A stretch of DNA of 64,000 nucleotides, taken from contig NZ_UAUU01000008.1 of NCBI RefSeq assembly GCF_900457465.1, positions 558,001-622,000 of the forward strand, written 5' to 3'. How positions within the stretch are numbered: the stretch's first letter is position 1; every line of letters begins with the position of its first letter. This DNA is from Sphingobacterium multivorum (lineage in GTDB: Bacteria; Bacteroidota; Bacteroidia; Sphingobacteriales; Sphingobacteriaceae). Position numbers and translations under genes: made by a program. Below, in pieces: positions 48,888 to 57,197 of the stretch. The notes under the pieces were generated by a model. That model saw nothing but the letters and a program-made list of their open reading frames with translations. It did not search any database and was not told the origin of the DNA.

Positions 48888-48918
48888 CAAAAATGCTTCC
48901 CCAAAAAAAGGAAGCATT
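48888..48918 (-). terminator. Terminator of the MarR-GNAT gene
   Basis: A 9-bp stem (AATGCTTCC / GGAAGCATT) with a 9-base loop; TTTTTG follows on the minus strand. Confidence 0.75.
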
Positions 48919-48969
48919 CATTCGCTTATCTGAGTTGACTATTCCAGTGTATGTTTCTACTGCGCCAGG

Positions 48970-49926
48970 TTATTTTTTTAAATCCAGTTCCATCTGGATA
49001 TTACAGCGTTGATAAGTACTTGGAAAGCCATTGATTTTTTGAAAACCTAACTTGTGATAGAGATTGATCGCAGGTTTTAAAATGGTGTTGCTCTCGAGAA
49101 ACAGTTTTGAAGCCCCTAGAGTCTTTGCTTCTTCAATAATTGCTTTTCCCAAAAGATAGCCTATATTTTTGCCCTGCACTGTTGGAGAAACCACCATTTT
49201 TGCCAATTCATAGTCAAAATCGGGATGATTCATTTTGATAAGTGAACATACACCTACGGGCTTGTCATTATAAAGAGCAACCATAATTTTGCCGCCTTTT
49301 GCCAAAATATACTCCTCAGGGTTGTCAAGTGCTTTATGGTCCGCCTCTTCCAATTCAAAATAGGTGGAAATCCATTCCTCATTCAAGGACTTAAATGCTA
49401 AGCGGTAGGCTGGATTGTACGGCACAATGTTGATATCCTTACTTTCACGCATTTTCTTTTGCTCTTGCACCCGTTTCAGCAAGGATTTTTGTTCAAGGAG
49501 AAATTCCCATTCCGCTAAAGCTTCCCATAGATTGTGCGTAGCTTCCTGGATAATCCCATCAATGGCACGATCGATATCGATACATTGAATTTTCATTCTT
49601 TCCCATAGCATTTTTCCTTTATTACTCAATCCAACCATATTTCTCCGTTTATCCATAGAGCGAAGGTTATCTTCAAGTAGGCCCGCTTCGATCATTTCTT
49701 TAACGATTTTAGTGACCGATGGCTGGGAGTGGCCAATCTCTGTTGCTATATCAGTAATTGTCTTGGAATCACCTTCAGATAAAATAAAGAATACGGGAAA
49801 CCATTTGGGTGCAAATTCAATCTGATAAAGCTCGTGTATCCGGGCGGCTTCTTCTGTGATGTTGGAAGCCATGTAGCGCAATCTGCTACCTAAGGCTATT
49901 TTTCCTGTTTTTTCAAATAGTTCCAT
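48970..49926 (-). CDS. MarR regulator fused to GNAT acetyltransferase
   Basis: 318 aa. Residues 1-150 form a MarR winged helix (ITDIATEIGHSQPSVTKIVKEMIEAGLLE, DKRRNMVGLSNKG). Residues 165-318 form a GNAT domain (MVVSPTVQGKNIGYLLGKAIIEEAK is the acetyl-CoA site, and LYHKLGFQKI the end). Such fusions are common in Bacteroidota; the acetylation target is unknown. A perfect palindrome 19 bases before the start suggests self-regulation. Confidence 0.92.
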   Translation of the reverse strand: MELFEKTGKIALGSRLRYMASNITEEAARIHELYQIEFAPKWFPVFFILSEGDSKTITDIATEIGHSQPSVTKIVKEMIEAGLLEDNLRSMDKRRNMVGLSNKGKMLWERMKIQCIDIDRAIDGIIQEATHNLWEALAEWEFLLEQKSLLKRVQEQKKMRESKDINIVPYNPAYRLAFKSLNEEWISTYFELEEADHKALDNPEEYILAKGGKIMVALYNDKPVGVCSLIKMNHPDFDYELAKMVVSPTVQGKNIGYLLGKAIIEEAKTLGASKLFLESNTILKPAINLYHKLGFQKINGFPSTYQRCNIQMELDLKK

Positions 49927-49944
49927 CGTATTATAAGTAATTAT

Positions 49945-49956
49945 ATAACTAGTTAT
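49945..49956. promoter_or_regulatory. Palindrome upstream of the MarR-GNAT gene
   Basis: ATAACTAGTTAT, a perfect 12-bp palindrome in an AT-rich leader, close to the start codon. A likely MarR-type self-operator. Confidence 0.5.
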
Positions 49957-50095
49957 GTAAATGTAGGAAAATAATTTGGATGTTTTAAAATTGAATTTTA
50001 AAATTCGACTGGAGAAAAATATCGTTGCTTTTTTCGTTATATTTCAATAAATTCAACACATAAAAAACCAGAACCCCTTAAATAGACCGAAGGAC

Positions 50096-50875
50096 ATGAA
50101 CGAGTTAGAAACTTATTTCCGAAATAATAATGCGAAGCTAATCAATAAATGGATGCATTATTTCGATATATACGACAGACATTTTAGTCGTTTCAAAGGC
50201 AAAGAGATCGTGGTGTTGGAAGTTGGGGTTTTTCAGGGTGGAAGTCTGCAGATGTGGAAGAACTATTTTGGCGATCGTGCTAAAATATATGGTATTGACA
50301 TCAATCCGCACTGTAAGGAACTCGAAGAAGAAAATGTCGAGATCTTTATTGGTTCGCAGTCCGACCGAAAGTTTCTGCGTCAGGTAAAAGAGTCTATTCC
50401 GCCGATCGATATATTGATTGATGATGGTGGCCATACGATGAAACAACAGATTGTGACATTTGAGGAGCTTTTTGATCATGTGAAAGACAATGGCGTATAC
50501 CTTTGTGAAGATTTACATACATCTTATCAGGTATTTTATGGTGGTGGCCATAAAAGGAACGGTACTTTTATAGAGTATAGTAAAAATTTTATTGATTACA
50601 TCAATGCTTACCATTCTGAGCAACGCGGATTGAAGGTCAACGGATTTACGCGTTCGGTAGGCTCTCTACACTACTATGATAGCATCCTGGTGGTGGAGAA
50701 ACTTCGAAGGGATGAAGCGCCGATCCATATGAAAACAGGGGCGGCGACAGTGAAAGATTTCAATGCGGCTCCCACAGGATTCGATGGATTAAAATGGAAG
50801 ATTAAAAAACCTGCTTTAACCGTGATTAACAAGTTGCTCCGCTTTTTCCGTATTGGCGGGTTTATGTGGCGCTAA
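50096..50875 (+). CDS. Class I SAM-dependent methyltransferase
   Basis: 259 aa. VVLEVGVFQGGSLQMWKNYFG is the SAM-binding motif I; KIYGIDINP is motif II; DILIDDGGHTMKQQIVTFEELF is motif IV. The pattern matches the group of sugar O-methyltransferases (tetracenomycin rhamnosyl O-methyltransferase-like) and cephalosporin-hydroxylase-like proteins. A basic C-terminal tail (KWKIKKPALTVINKLLRFFR) may contact membrane or polysaccharide. It stands alone. The acceptor is probably a sugar (inference). Confidence 0.85.
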   Translation: MNELETYFRNNNAKLINKWMHYFDIYDRHFSRFKGKEIVVLEVGVFQGGSLQMWKNYFGDRAKIYGIDINPHCKELEEENVEIFIGSQSDRKFLRQVKESIPPIDILIDDGGHTMKQQIVTFEELFDHVKDNGVYLCEDLHTSYQVFYGGGHKRNGTFIEYSKNFIDYINAYHSEQRGLKVNGFTRSVGSLHYYDSILVVEKLRRDEAPIHMKTGAATVKDFNAAPTGFDGLKWKIKKPALTVINKLLRFFRIGGFMWR

Positions 50876-50908
50876 CAGACGGGAGCAAACAGACGGGACT
50901 AGAAACAA

Positions 50909-50940
50909 AAAAGGCAGATCATTTGATCTGCCTTTTGGGT
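50909..50940. terminator. Shared terminator between methyltransferase gene and tRNA-His
   Basis: A 13-bp stem (AAAAGGCAGATCA / TGATCTGCCTTTT) with a tiny loop. T-runs on both strands let it end both convergent transcripts. Confidence 0.8.
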
Positions 50941-51012
50941 AAGTAATCGGGCTCGAACCGACGACCCCTAGAACCACAATCTAGTGCTCTAACCAACTGA
51001 GCTATACCTACC
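50938..51012 (-). tRNA. tRNA-His (anticodon GTG)
   Basis: Cloverleaf: an 8-bp acceptor including the G(-1):C73 pair specific to tRNA-His (GGTAGGTA with TACTTACC), D-stem GCTC/GAGC, anticodon stem CTAGA/TCTAG with loop TTGTGGT, T-arm GTCGG-TTCGAGC-CCGAT. The 3' CCA is not encoded. It stops against the shared hairpin. Confidence 0.95.
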
Positions 51013-51213
51013 GTGATTTTGATGTCACAAAAGTAGTATTATAGCTCATATGTTCCAAATGTTTTTTAAACTTTTTAACTAAACAATTGTCTATCAAAAG
51101 GTATAATTTTCAAGTATGCCCATTTAGTGACCCTGAAGAATAATATTGAGGTAATATTTTCAGGTTAAATGTCTAAAAAAGCAGCTTGGTCTTTAATTTG
51201 TATAGTATAGTTT

Positions 51214-51774
51214 ATGGGAAAATTTTTAAAATTTTTAATTATCGTAGCCATTTTGGCAGTTGGCGCCTGGTTTGTGTATCATAAATATAACAGCGGACCG
51301 ACAGTGGAAAGCAAACATCAGCTGTTGGTGGACCGTATTGAAGCCATGGGAAAACTGGAATTGGTCAAATACCGTTACAGTGATGTTGTAGAGCACAAAA
51401 ACGTGAATACTTTTTTACCGGATGCAAGTGTATTACTCATCGTGAAAGCAGATGCTGTAGGCTGTGTGAATCTGACGAAACTTAGTCCGGAAGATATCAC
51501 GGTTTTGGGGGATTCGGTCTCCATCAAATTGCCGGCTCCAGAAATTTGTTACATCAAGATCGACCACGAGGCGTCCAAAGTCTATGATACGAAAATGGCT
51601 TTCTTGCGCGAAGCAGAGCTCGTGGATGAAGCTTATAAAGCTGCGGAAAAAGCTGTTGCTGATGATGTAAAGAAATCGGATATCCTGCAGCAGACCAAGG
51701 CCAATGCAACCACCGTTTTTAAACCGCTCTTACAGGGATTGGGATTTTCGAAAATCAATCTGACCTTCGAATAG
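51214..51774 (+). CDS. DUF4230 domain protein
   Basis: 186 aa. One N-terminal membrane segment (residues 3-22) is followed by a periplasmic domain with LELVKYRYSDVVEHKNV, ASVLLIVKADAVGCVNLTKL and LPAPEICYIKIDHEASKVYD, all conserved in DUF4230. The C-terminal helix (LVDEAYKAAEKAVADDV) is typical. Function unknown; probably an envelope protein. Confidence 0.87.
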   Translation: MGKFLKFLIIVAILAVGAWFVYHKYNSGPTVESKHQLLVDRIEAMGKLELVKYRYSDVVEHKNVNTFLPDASVLLIVKADAVGCVNLTKLSPEDITVLGDSVSIKLPAPEICYIKIDHEASKVYDTKMAFLREAELVDEAYKAAEKAVADDVKKSDILQQTKANATTVFKPLLQGLGFSKINLTFE

Positions 51775-51784
51775 TGCCCAAATA

Positions 51785-51816
51785 AAAAAGCTAGACAATG
51801 TTTACATTGTCTAGCT
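51785..51816 (-). terminator. Terminator downstream of the 62-aa lipoprotein gene
   Basis: A 12-bp perfect stem (AGCTAGACAATG / CATTGTCTAGCT) with loop TTTA; on the minus strand TTTTTATT follows. It may also serve the convergent DUF4230 gene. Confidence 0.75.
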
Positions 51817-51875
51817 CTCTACAATAAATCTAATCTCCAGCCATCTCACGACGGGAGGACTTCATAATTATGCTA

Positions 51876-52064
51876 TTATGTCGGCGGGATTTCTCCACGG
51901 GATTCGGCAGATGTGGTGTCGCGATATTGTATCGTCGTGGTATCGTTGGGAACGGAATCACGCATCAGTTCCTGTGATTTTTGATCATCAGTTTTAGCGC
52001 CGTTACATCCATAGGCTGCTAAGTATAATAGACTGACGGCAATTAATTTTGTTGAGTTTTTCAT
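51876..52064 (-). CDS. Small lipoprotein, 62 aa
   Basis: The leader ends LAAYGC (Cys20 lipobox), then a short Asp/Thr/Ser-rich tail (SVPNDTTTIQYRDTTSAES). No folded domain is expected. Similar short polar lipoproteins occur at 57198 and 57597. A strong terminator follows 60 bases downstream. Confidence 0.7.
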   Translation of the reverse strand: MKNSTKLIAVSLLYLAAYGCNGAKTDDQKSQELMRDSVPNDTTTIQYRDTTSAESRGEIPPT

Positions 52065-52213
52065 ATTATCTATCGTTTAATCATGGCATGCCACCTGCAT
52101 GCACTTAGTAGGAGAACAAAGCTCAGGTCAAAAGCGTTTCGCTTTCTATATTTGCTATTATGATAGAAAAAGAAAATCAATCTTATTTTCTTTATTTTTT
52201 AGATAAATTCAAC

Positions 52214-52231
52214 TGTAAAAAACTTTTTACA
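52214..52231. promoter_or_regulatory. Inverted repeat upstream of the response-regulator gene
   Basis: TGTAAAAA and TTTTTACA separated by two bases, 48 bases before the start. A possible operator for this or another regulator. Confidence 0.35.
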
Positions 52232-52278
52232 ATTGGGTGCTGTTCCTAGAAGTACATAAGTTCATTAAACAGATAGCT

Positions 52279-52935
52279 ATGATTCAGATAGTGCTTGTTG
52301 ACGACCATCATTTGGTAAGAAGTGGTTTTCGGCTGATTTTAGAAACACAAGATGACATTACTGTTTTGGCTGATGTTGAAAGTGCTGAAGCAGCTTTGGA
52401 TGTGTTGAATGTCGATCAGCGACCAGATATGATCCTTACGGATATTAATATGGGTGAAATGGGCGGGATAACCCTCATTGATTCCGTTAAACAGAAATAC
52501 CCCGATATAAAAATCCTTGCTTTGACGATGGAAAATGACAAACACATTGCCGCAGATGTATTGCGTGCTGGAGCAGATGGTTATTTAGTGAAAGATAGTA
52601 GTTGTGATGAGGTACTTTTTGGTATACGGCAGGTTGCCAAAGGAGAAAAATATATCAGTGGTTCCTTAAGTGTTTCCTGCCTTAACGATTATAAAAACTT
52701 TGCGGACAGGGCTCCAGACCTAAATCGTGTTTTGTTAAAATATGATATTTCAGAACGCGAATTGCATGTCTTGGAACTCATCGCACAGGGATACACCAAC
52801 GGCGAAATTGCAGAGCGTATTTTTTTGAGCAAACGTACGGTGGAAGGGCACCGACAGAAGCTGATCGAGAAAACGAATACAAAAAATACAGCTGGTCTTG
52901 TCAGCTTCGGTTTTCATCACATGCTCTTACATTGA
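52279..52935 (+). CDS. NarL/LuxR-type response regulator (orphan)
   Basis: 218 aa from the ATG at 52279, chosen because the paralog at 61631 starts at the same point behind the identical leader AAACAGATAGCTATGA. The receiver has the acidic pair in VDDHH, the phospho-Asp in ILTDINMGEMGG and Lys in YLVKDSS. The C-terminal LuxR helix-turn-helix is clear: ISERELHVLELIAQGYTNGEIAERIFLSKRTVEGHRQKL. No kinase gene is adjacent. The phytochrome kinase, which lacks its own regulator, is one candidate partner (inference). Confidence 0.92.
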   Translation: MIQIVLVDDHHLVRSGFRLILETQDDITVLADVESAEAALDVLNVDQRPDMILTDINMGEMGGITLIDSVKQKYPDIKILALTMENDKHIAADVLRAGADGYLVKDSSCDEVLFGIRQVAKGEKYISGSLSVSCLNDYKNFADRAPDLNRVLLKYDISERELHVLELIAQGYTNGEIAERIFLSKRTVEGHRQKLIEKTNTKNTAGLVSFGFHHMLLH

Positions 52936-52965
52936 TTAAACAATAAAAACAAAAAATAGAGGAAT

Positions 52966-53169
52966 ATGGCAACAAAAAATGAAAACCGCGTCGTCGGAAC
53001 CGAAATGGAAAAAAAGAAAAAGGTCAAGTTAGGTGTAAATGGAGAGACACTGCGAGATGTAGGCGATAAGGATCAGGGCGATGCCGAGGCCGGAGTAGAC
53101 CCGCAGGTGGATCAGTTGAACGAGATGCCCAATGATCCTACAGATAGGCCAAAAGAAAGGAAGAAATAA
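52966..53169 (+). CDS. Small hydrophilic protein, 67 aa
   Basis: Highly charged: MATKNENRVVG, then KKKKVKLG, then a run rich in Asp/Glu/Gln (DKDQGDAEAGVDPQVDQ) and PTDRPKERKK. Probably disordered. It sits 30 bases behind the response-regulator gene and is followed by a good terminator, so it is likely cotranscribed. No family recognised. Confidence 0.65.
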   Translation: MATKNENRVVGTEMEKKKKVKLGVNGETLRDVGDKDQGDAEAGVDPQVDQLNEMPNDPTDRPKERKK

Positions 53170-53170
53170 G

Positions 53171-53204
53171 AAAGACCCGCATTTAAAATTGCGGGTCTTT
53201 CTGT
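53171..53204 (+). terminator. Terminator after the 67-aa gene
   Basis: An 11-bp stem (AAAGACCCGCA / TGCGGGTCTTT) with an 8-base loop, then CTGTT. Confidence 0.75.
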
Positions 53205-53276
53205 TAAACTTAGTTTCTAACTGAAAATCTGTATCTATTTTCAGGACTAATCAGCACTTGTCCGTGAATGACATTT

Positions 53277-53527
53277 CTATTTTTTGCCCTGCTTCTCTAT
53301 GGCTTTAGCAAGTTCATCTTTCGTCATATCGTGACGCCCGGTGATCTCCATTTTCTTTGCCATTTCCAAGAGTTCAGCTTTGGTTTTATCAGAACTTCCG
53401 TTTTGCGATCCTTTAGACGCTGAAGCACTTTTTCCTGTTGTTGTCGCTGATTTTTTTTCTTTGTTAGCGTTGCTGCTTTGCGATTGCCCTTTGGCAGTCG
53501 TATGGCTTGAACTTTTGTTGTATTCAT
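53277..53527 (-). CDS. Rho-N/SAP-like small protein, frameshift near start
   Basis: Adding one A to the run at 53513-53516 gives an 83-aa protein: MNTTKSSSHTTAKG, a Ser/Thr/Lys/Gly-rich disordered middle, and the C-terminal motif KAELLEMAKKMEITGRHDMTKDELAKAI typical of Rho N-terminal/SAP-like helical domains that bind nucleic acid. As given, the other frame yields a Gln/Lys-rich chain without a family. A similar low-complexity Ser/Thr/Lys start is seen in the DUF892 protein at 63000. Probably a stress-linked nucleic-acid-binding protein (inference). Confidence 0.75.
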
Positions 53528-53614
53528 AATATACTGTTTTATGTGTTATTTATATGCTGAACATGTTACAAGATCTAAAGGTTAGCCGATTTATACGTTA
53601 TTGAAACTGTACTA

Positions 53615-54168
53615 CTACGCTTTGTTCTTTTTTTCTGTCGCAAACGCTTTAATGATGGCTTTATTAAAAGCGGGAAGATCGTCGGGCGTACGACTTGTAA
53701 TAAGTTTGTCGTCAATCACCACTTCGCTGTCTTCCCATAATGCGCCTGCATTAATCAGGTCCATTTGAATGGCTTCAACGGACGTTATTTTTTTATCACG
53801 CACCAGATCCGCGTTAATCAGTAATTGCGGTCCATGGCAAATGGCTGCGATCGGTTTATCCCGTTCCCAGAAAGCATTGATCAATGCAATAGCCGTTTTA
53901 TTCGTCCTCAATTTATCAGGATTGATGACCCCGCCTGGTAGCAGCAATCCGTCATATCGATTCTCTTCTGCCTCCTGCAGAGCTACATCGACAGGATAGT
54001 CATTTGACCATTCATCTCCATTTTTTGCCCGCACTGTTCCTTCAGCCGGTGATATAATGTCTGTTTTGGCGCCTGCATTTTCCAAGGCTTCCTTTGGGCT
54101 AGTCAGTTCAATTTCTTCAAATCCATCCGCGACAATATCGCTATCCGCTTATTCTTTAAATTCTCCAT
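53615..54168 (-). CDS. DJ-1/PfpI-family protein, frameshifted near start
   Basis: From the ATG at 54168 (MENLKNKRIAI) one missing base near 54135 leads into VADGFEEIELTSPKEALENAGA, the usual N-terminus of PfpI-like proteins; without correction the ORF starts only at 54085. The nucleophile elbow is AAICHGPQLL with its Cys. DGLLLPGGVINPDKL and the C-terminal ITSRTPDDLPAFNKAII are typical. Corrected length is 184 aa. Members act as proteases, deglycases or chaperones in oxidative or glycation stress. Confidence 0.88.
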
Positions 54169-54246
54169 ATCACTAATTTTATTTACGTTCTTTCTATACT
54201 TCAAGAGAACGGATGTAAATCGGCGAAGGTTTGAAATAAATTGCCT

Positions 54247-54980
54247 TTAAATATCGACAAGTGCAAAGCTGGTATCGTCCTCGTGATGTGCTTTCAATAC
54301 AGGCACTGCCACATTGTAAATCGGTATTCCAGAAGGGGACAGGGCCTTGAATTTTCCGGCATGCGCGTGCCCGTGGAAGGCAGCACTTACTTTACGCCGT
54401 TGCAAAGGTTCCATTAAATGCGTTGACCCTAAAAAAGGATAAATTTGGTCGGGCTCACCTAAAACAGTTTCAGCAATGGGCGCGTAATGCATTAAGGCAA
54501 CTTTTTTATGTCTGCATGTTCTTGTTCGAGGCGCGCCAAAGCTCGATCTAAAAGCAACGATTCGTTTACGGCTTCCTGCACAAAACTTTTCATGGCACCT
54601 TCACCAAACATTGATAACATATAACGGTCAAAACCACCGCCAAAGCCCTTTACGCCAGCAAAACCAATATTTTCGATCACGATAGCTTCACCATCCAAGA
54701 CCGTAATTTTACTGTCTGTCAAAATTTGGCGGATCTGCTTTTGTCGTCCTTTCTCATAGTCGTGATTTCCCAGTACGGCGATGACTGGAACCTTAATAGA
54801 TTGGAGTTCAGCAACAAGTAATTCTGCTTCTTCTTCATCCCCCGTATCCGTTAGATCACCGCAAAGTAAAAGGACTTTAGCCTTCTCCGAAATCTCCTCA
54901 AATTTGGTTTTCCATTTTCCGTGCTGGTTTGCATTCATATGTATATCGCCCAATGCGGCTATGGTTGTCTTCTTGTTCAT
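54247..54980 (-). CDS. Cytosolic metallophosphoesterase, frameshifted
   Basis: The metal-binding motifs are GDIHMN, LLLCGDLTDTG, VLGNHDYE, ALMHYAP and HGHAHAG. One base is missing in T6 54502-54507, splitting EHADIKK from VALMHYAPIAETVLGEPD. Corrected length is 244 aa. It starts one base after the stop of the nucleotidyltransferase gene, so the two form a tight pair. The N-terminus has no signal peptide. The substrate is unknown; the pairing suggests that the phosphatase acts on the product of the transferase or on the same target. Confidence 0.87.
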
Positions 54981-54981
54981 A

Positions 54982-55725
54982 TTAAACAGTTTTTATTGTG
55001 TATGACTTATAATCCCATTCTTTAATATCAATTTCATATTGCGTTTGATCTATCAAGGGTCCCAGACAAACTTTCTCCAAACAAGGAGGCAATTCATATT
55101 GATCCGCTGCGCGTTTAATGAGCTCATCAAATAAGTCTTTTGGGAGAATATCGCGATAGTCATGCGGATAAGTAAACTGAAAGATGAGCATTTGAGCCAA
55201 CAAGAGGTGCCAATGTTGATCCATTCGCGTTAGTAAATGGTTCCAGTCCAAACTTTTTCCATATTTTAGCCAAATATGGTTAATATCGGCGCTGTCATGC
55301 CGCTCTCTGTTTTGTACATATAGCTTACACCATACTAGCTCTTCTGCTGGTACATAACGTACATCAGCATCAAAAAGAGTACCTTCAGGTGCTCTGTCAA
55401 ACCAATCCTGCTCAACAGTGCAATTGTGATTAACACTATCGAAAATAATATCAATGAAATAGGGGTCTTTGTAAATCTTGGCGAGCCATCGCACATCTGT
55501 CAATTCGGTCTCATAACCATTAGCGGCAAGATGTTTAAGAATTTTTGGGTATTCGCTGCTTTTGCAAAAGATATCCATATCCTTAATAGGCCGTATGATC
55601 CCCGTGTAGTGAAACATGGCTAAACCACCGCCCACCATAAATTGAGCTCCGCTATCCTGGAGCAGCCGCAATGTATCCTGAAAGAAGGCGAGACAATCTT
55701 CAGGTGGATTATCTAAATGAATCAT
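54982..55725 (-). CDS. Nucleotidyltransferase-fold protein
   Basis: 247 aa. FMVGGGLAMFHYTGIIRPIKDMDIFCK has the GG...R.(T/I)KD(M)D pattern of the minimal nucleotidyltransferase superfamily, including the two Asp residues; FIDIIFDSVNHNC may supply the third acidic residue. A helical C-terminal half follows. It may transfer a nucleotide to a protein, RNA or small molecule. It is encoded one base ahead of the phosphoesterase gene. I cannot place it in a named subfamily. Confidence 0.72.
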   Translation of the reverse strand: MIHLDNPPEDCLAFFQDTLRLLQDSGAQFMVGGGLAMFHYTGIIRPIKDMDIFCKSSEYPKILKHLAANGYETELTDVRWLAKIYKDPYFIDIIFDSVNHNCTVEQDWFDRAPEGTLFDADVRYVPAEELVWCKLYVQNRERHDSADINHIWLKYGKSLDWNHLLTRMDQHWHLLLAQMLIFQFTYPHDYRDILPKDLFDELIKRAADQYELPPCLEKVCLGPLIDQTQYEIDIKEWDYKSYTIKTV

Positions 55726-55953
55726 ATCGTTTGCTTTTCTTAAAGACAGTCAATTAAATGCAGTAGTTTGTTGACTGTCGATGAAAACGTATTATCCGCC
55801 TGTTGAATAGGTAAAAGTACTCAATTTGAAAAATGAGGGAACAGGGAAGGCTCCTACCGATGTTCTGAGATAAAGTAGGCTATTTTGAAATAAAGAGCAC
55901 ATTGCTTCATGATGAAGATGGGCGTATAACAACGATCTAAACGGTATAAAAAT

Positions 55954-56439
55954 ATGGACAGTTTTTTTGGCTCTGGTGAAGACCTGACGATGATACAAAT
56001 GGGGGCGCGTGCGTTTATGATGTTTATCATCGCACTTTTTTTGGTTCGATTGGGCGGAATTCGAATTCTCGGCCGAAAGTCTGGAGTAGATTTCGTCATC
56101 ATTATTATGCTAGGTGCGGTATTAGCGCGGGGAATAGTTGGCGCTTCGCCATTCCTGTCAACCGTGTTTGCCGGCTTCGTGATGATTATTGTCAATAAAA
56201 TCCTAGCCCAGGTATCGGCCAGGCTTCCCTATTTGGGTAATATGGTAAAAGGTAAGCCCGCTGTTTTATACAAGAACGGTAAAATCCAATGGGATCAAAT
56301 GGACCGGTTGGGGGTAAGCCGTACTGATCTACTGACGAGCTTGCGGTTAGAGACAAATAGTAAGCACCTCGATGAAGTGGATATGGCTTTGATGGAGCCG
56401 AATGGGCGAATAAGTTTTATACTCAAGGAAAAGGCATGA
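55954..56439 (+). CDS. DUF421 (YetF-like) membrane protein
   Basis: 161 aa. Two to three N-terminal membrane segments (FMMFIIALFLVRLGG, FVIIIMLGAVLARGIVG, TVFAGFVMIIVNKILAQ) precede a small cytosolic domain (GKPAVLYKNGKIQWDQMDRLGVSRTDL, LDEVDMALMEPNGRIS). This is the DUF421 layout. The family is linked to envelope stress and sporulation in other phyla; mechanism unknown. It leads a rightward group of envelope genes up to 59976. Confidence 0.9.
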   Translation: MDSFFGSGEDLTMIQMGARAFMMFIIALFLVRLGGIRILGRKSGVDFVIIIMLGAVLARGIVGASPFLSTVFAGFVMIIVNKILAQVSARLPYLGNMVKGKPAVLYKNGKIQWDQMDRLGVSRTDLLTSLRLETNSKHLDEVDMALMEPNGRISFILKEKA

Positions 56440-56500
56440 ATACTTAATAGTTAAGTTTTTATTGAAGTTATATGTACTTAATAATAAAATAAATCTTGCT

Positions 56501-57172
56501 ATGGAAAACAAGAAAAATTATTCTTTTTTTTATCGTAATGGCCTAAGCCTGGTGTTTGCAGCGCTTTTTGTCTTTTCCCTAGGCATGCAATGTTTTACGG
56601 GTTGGAAAGTACATAATGAAGAGTTGCTGGAGGCCAATCAGGCACCGCTGGATATCGTTAATTATTTGGGCACAGGACATTTTACATCCGCAACTTTTGA
56701 AAATTTTGAGAGTGAATTTCTGCAGATGGCGATGTATGTGATTCTGACGGTGGGATTACGCCAATGGGGCTCTGCTGAATCAAAAAAAATAGGGGAAAAA
56801 GTAGAGGTAGACCGTGAACCGCAGCCCGGCCCGAATACCCCTTATCCTGTTAGAAAAGGTGGCTGGCTGTTGAAATTATATAGTTCATCGCTATTCATTT
56901 GCTTTGCGCTACTTTTTTTGGGGAGTTGGGTTATGCACTTTTATGGAAGCTGGAGACAGCACAACACCGAACAGCGGCTTGAAGGTTTACCGGTAGATGA
57001 CGCATGGACGTACCTCATTATGCCTCAATTTTGGTTTGAAACTTTCCAGAACTGGCAAAGTGAATTTTTGTCTGTTTTGGCCATTGTTGTATTCACCATT
57101 TTCCTACGTCAAAAAGGATCACCTGAATCAAAGCCCGTTGATGCTCCACATAGCGAAACGGGGAAGGGGTAA
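56501..57172 (+). CDS. DUF6766 family membrane protein
   Basis: 223 aa from the ATG at 56501 (MENKKNYSFFYRNGLSL); the earlier ATG at 56462 adds an unlikely tail. It has four membrane segments in two similar halves, each with a conserved pattern (F(E/Q)NF.SEFLQMA and FQNWQSEFLSVLA) followed by FLRQ/LRQ.GS.ESK. The internal duplication is visible by eye. Function unknown. Confidence 0.82.
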   Translation: MENKKNYSFFYRNGLSLVFAALFVFSLGMQCFTGWKVHNEELLEANQAPLDIVNYLGTGHFTSATFENFESEFLQMAMYVILTVGLRQWGSAESKKIGEKVEVDREPQPGPNTPYPVRKGGWLLKLYSSSLFICFALLFLGSWVMHFYGSWRQHNTEQRLEGLPVDDAWTYLIMPQFWFETFQNWQSEFLSVLAIVVFTIFLRQKGSPESKPVDAPHSETGKG

Positions 57173-57197
57173 CGAATAATAATAAAAGTTAAAAACT

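Noticed and set aside
50873..50899. AGACGGGA repeat after the methyltransferase gene
   Set aside because: Only two short copies; no sign of an attachment site or mobile element at the tRNA-His gene.
55854..56195. 113-codon leftward ORF opposite DUF421
   Set aside because: Antisense to a clear membrane-protein gene; Ile/Thr/Pro-rich composition is typical of a shadow.
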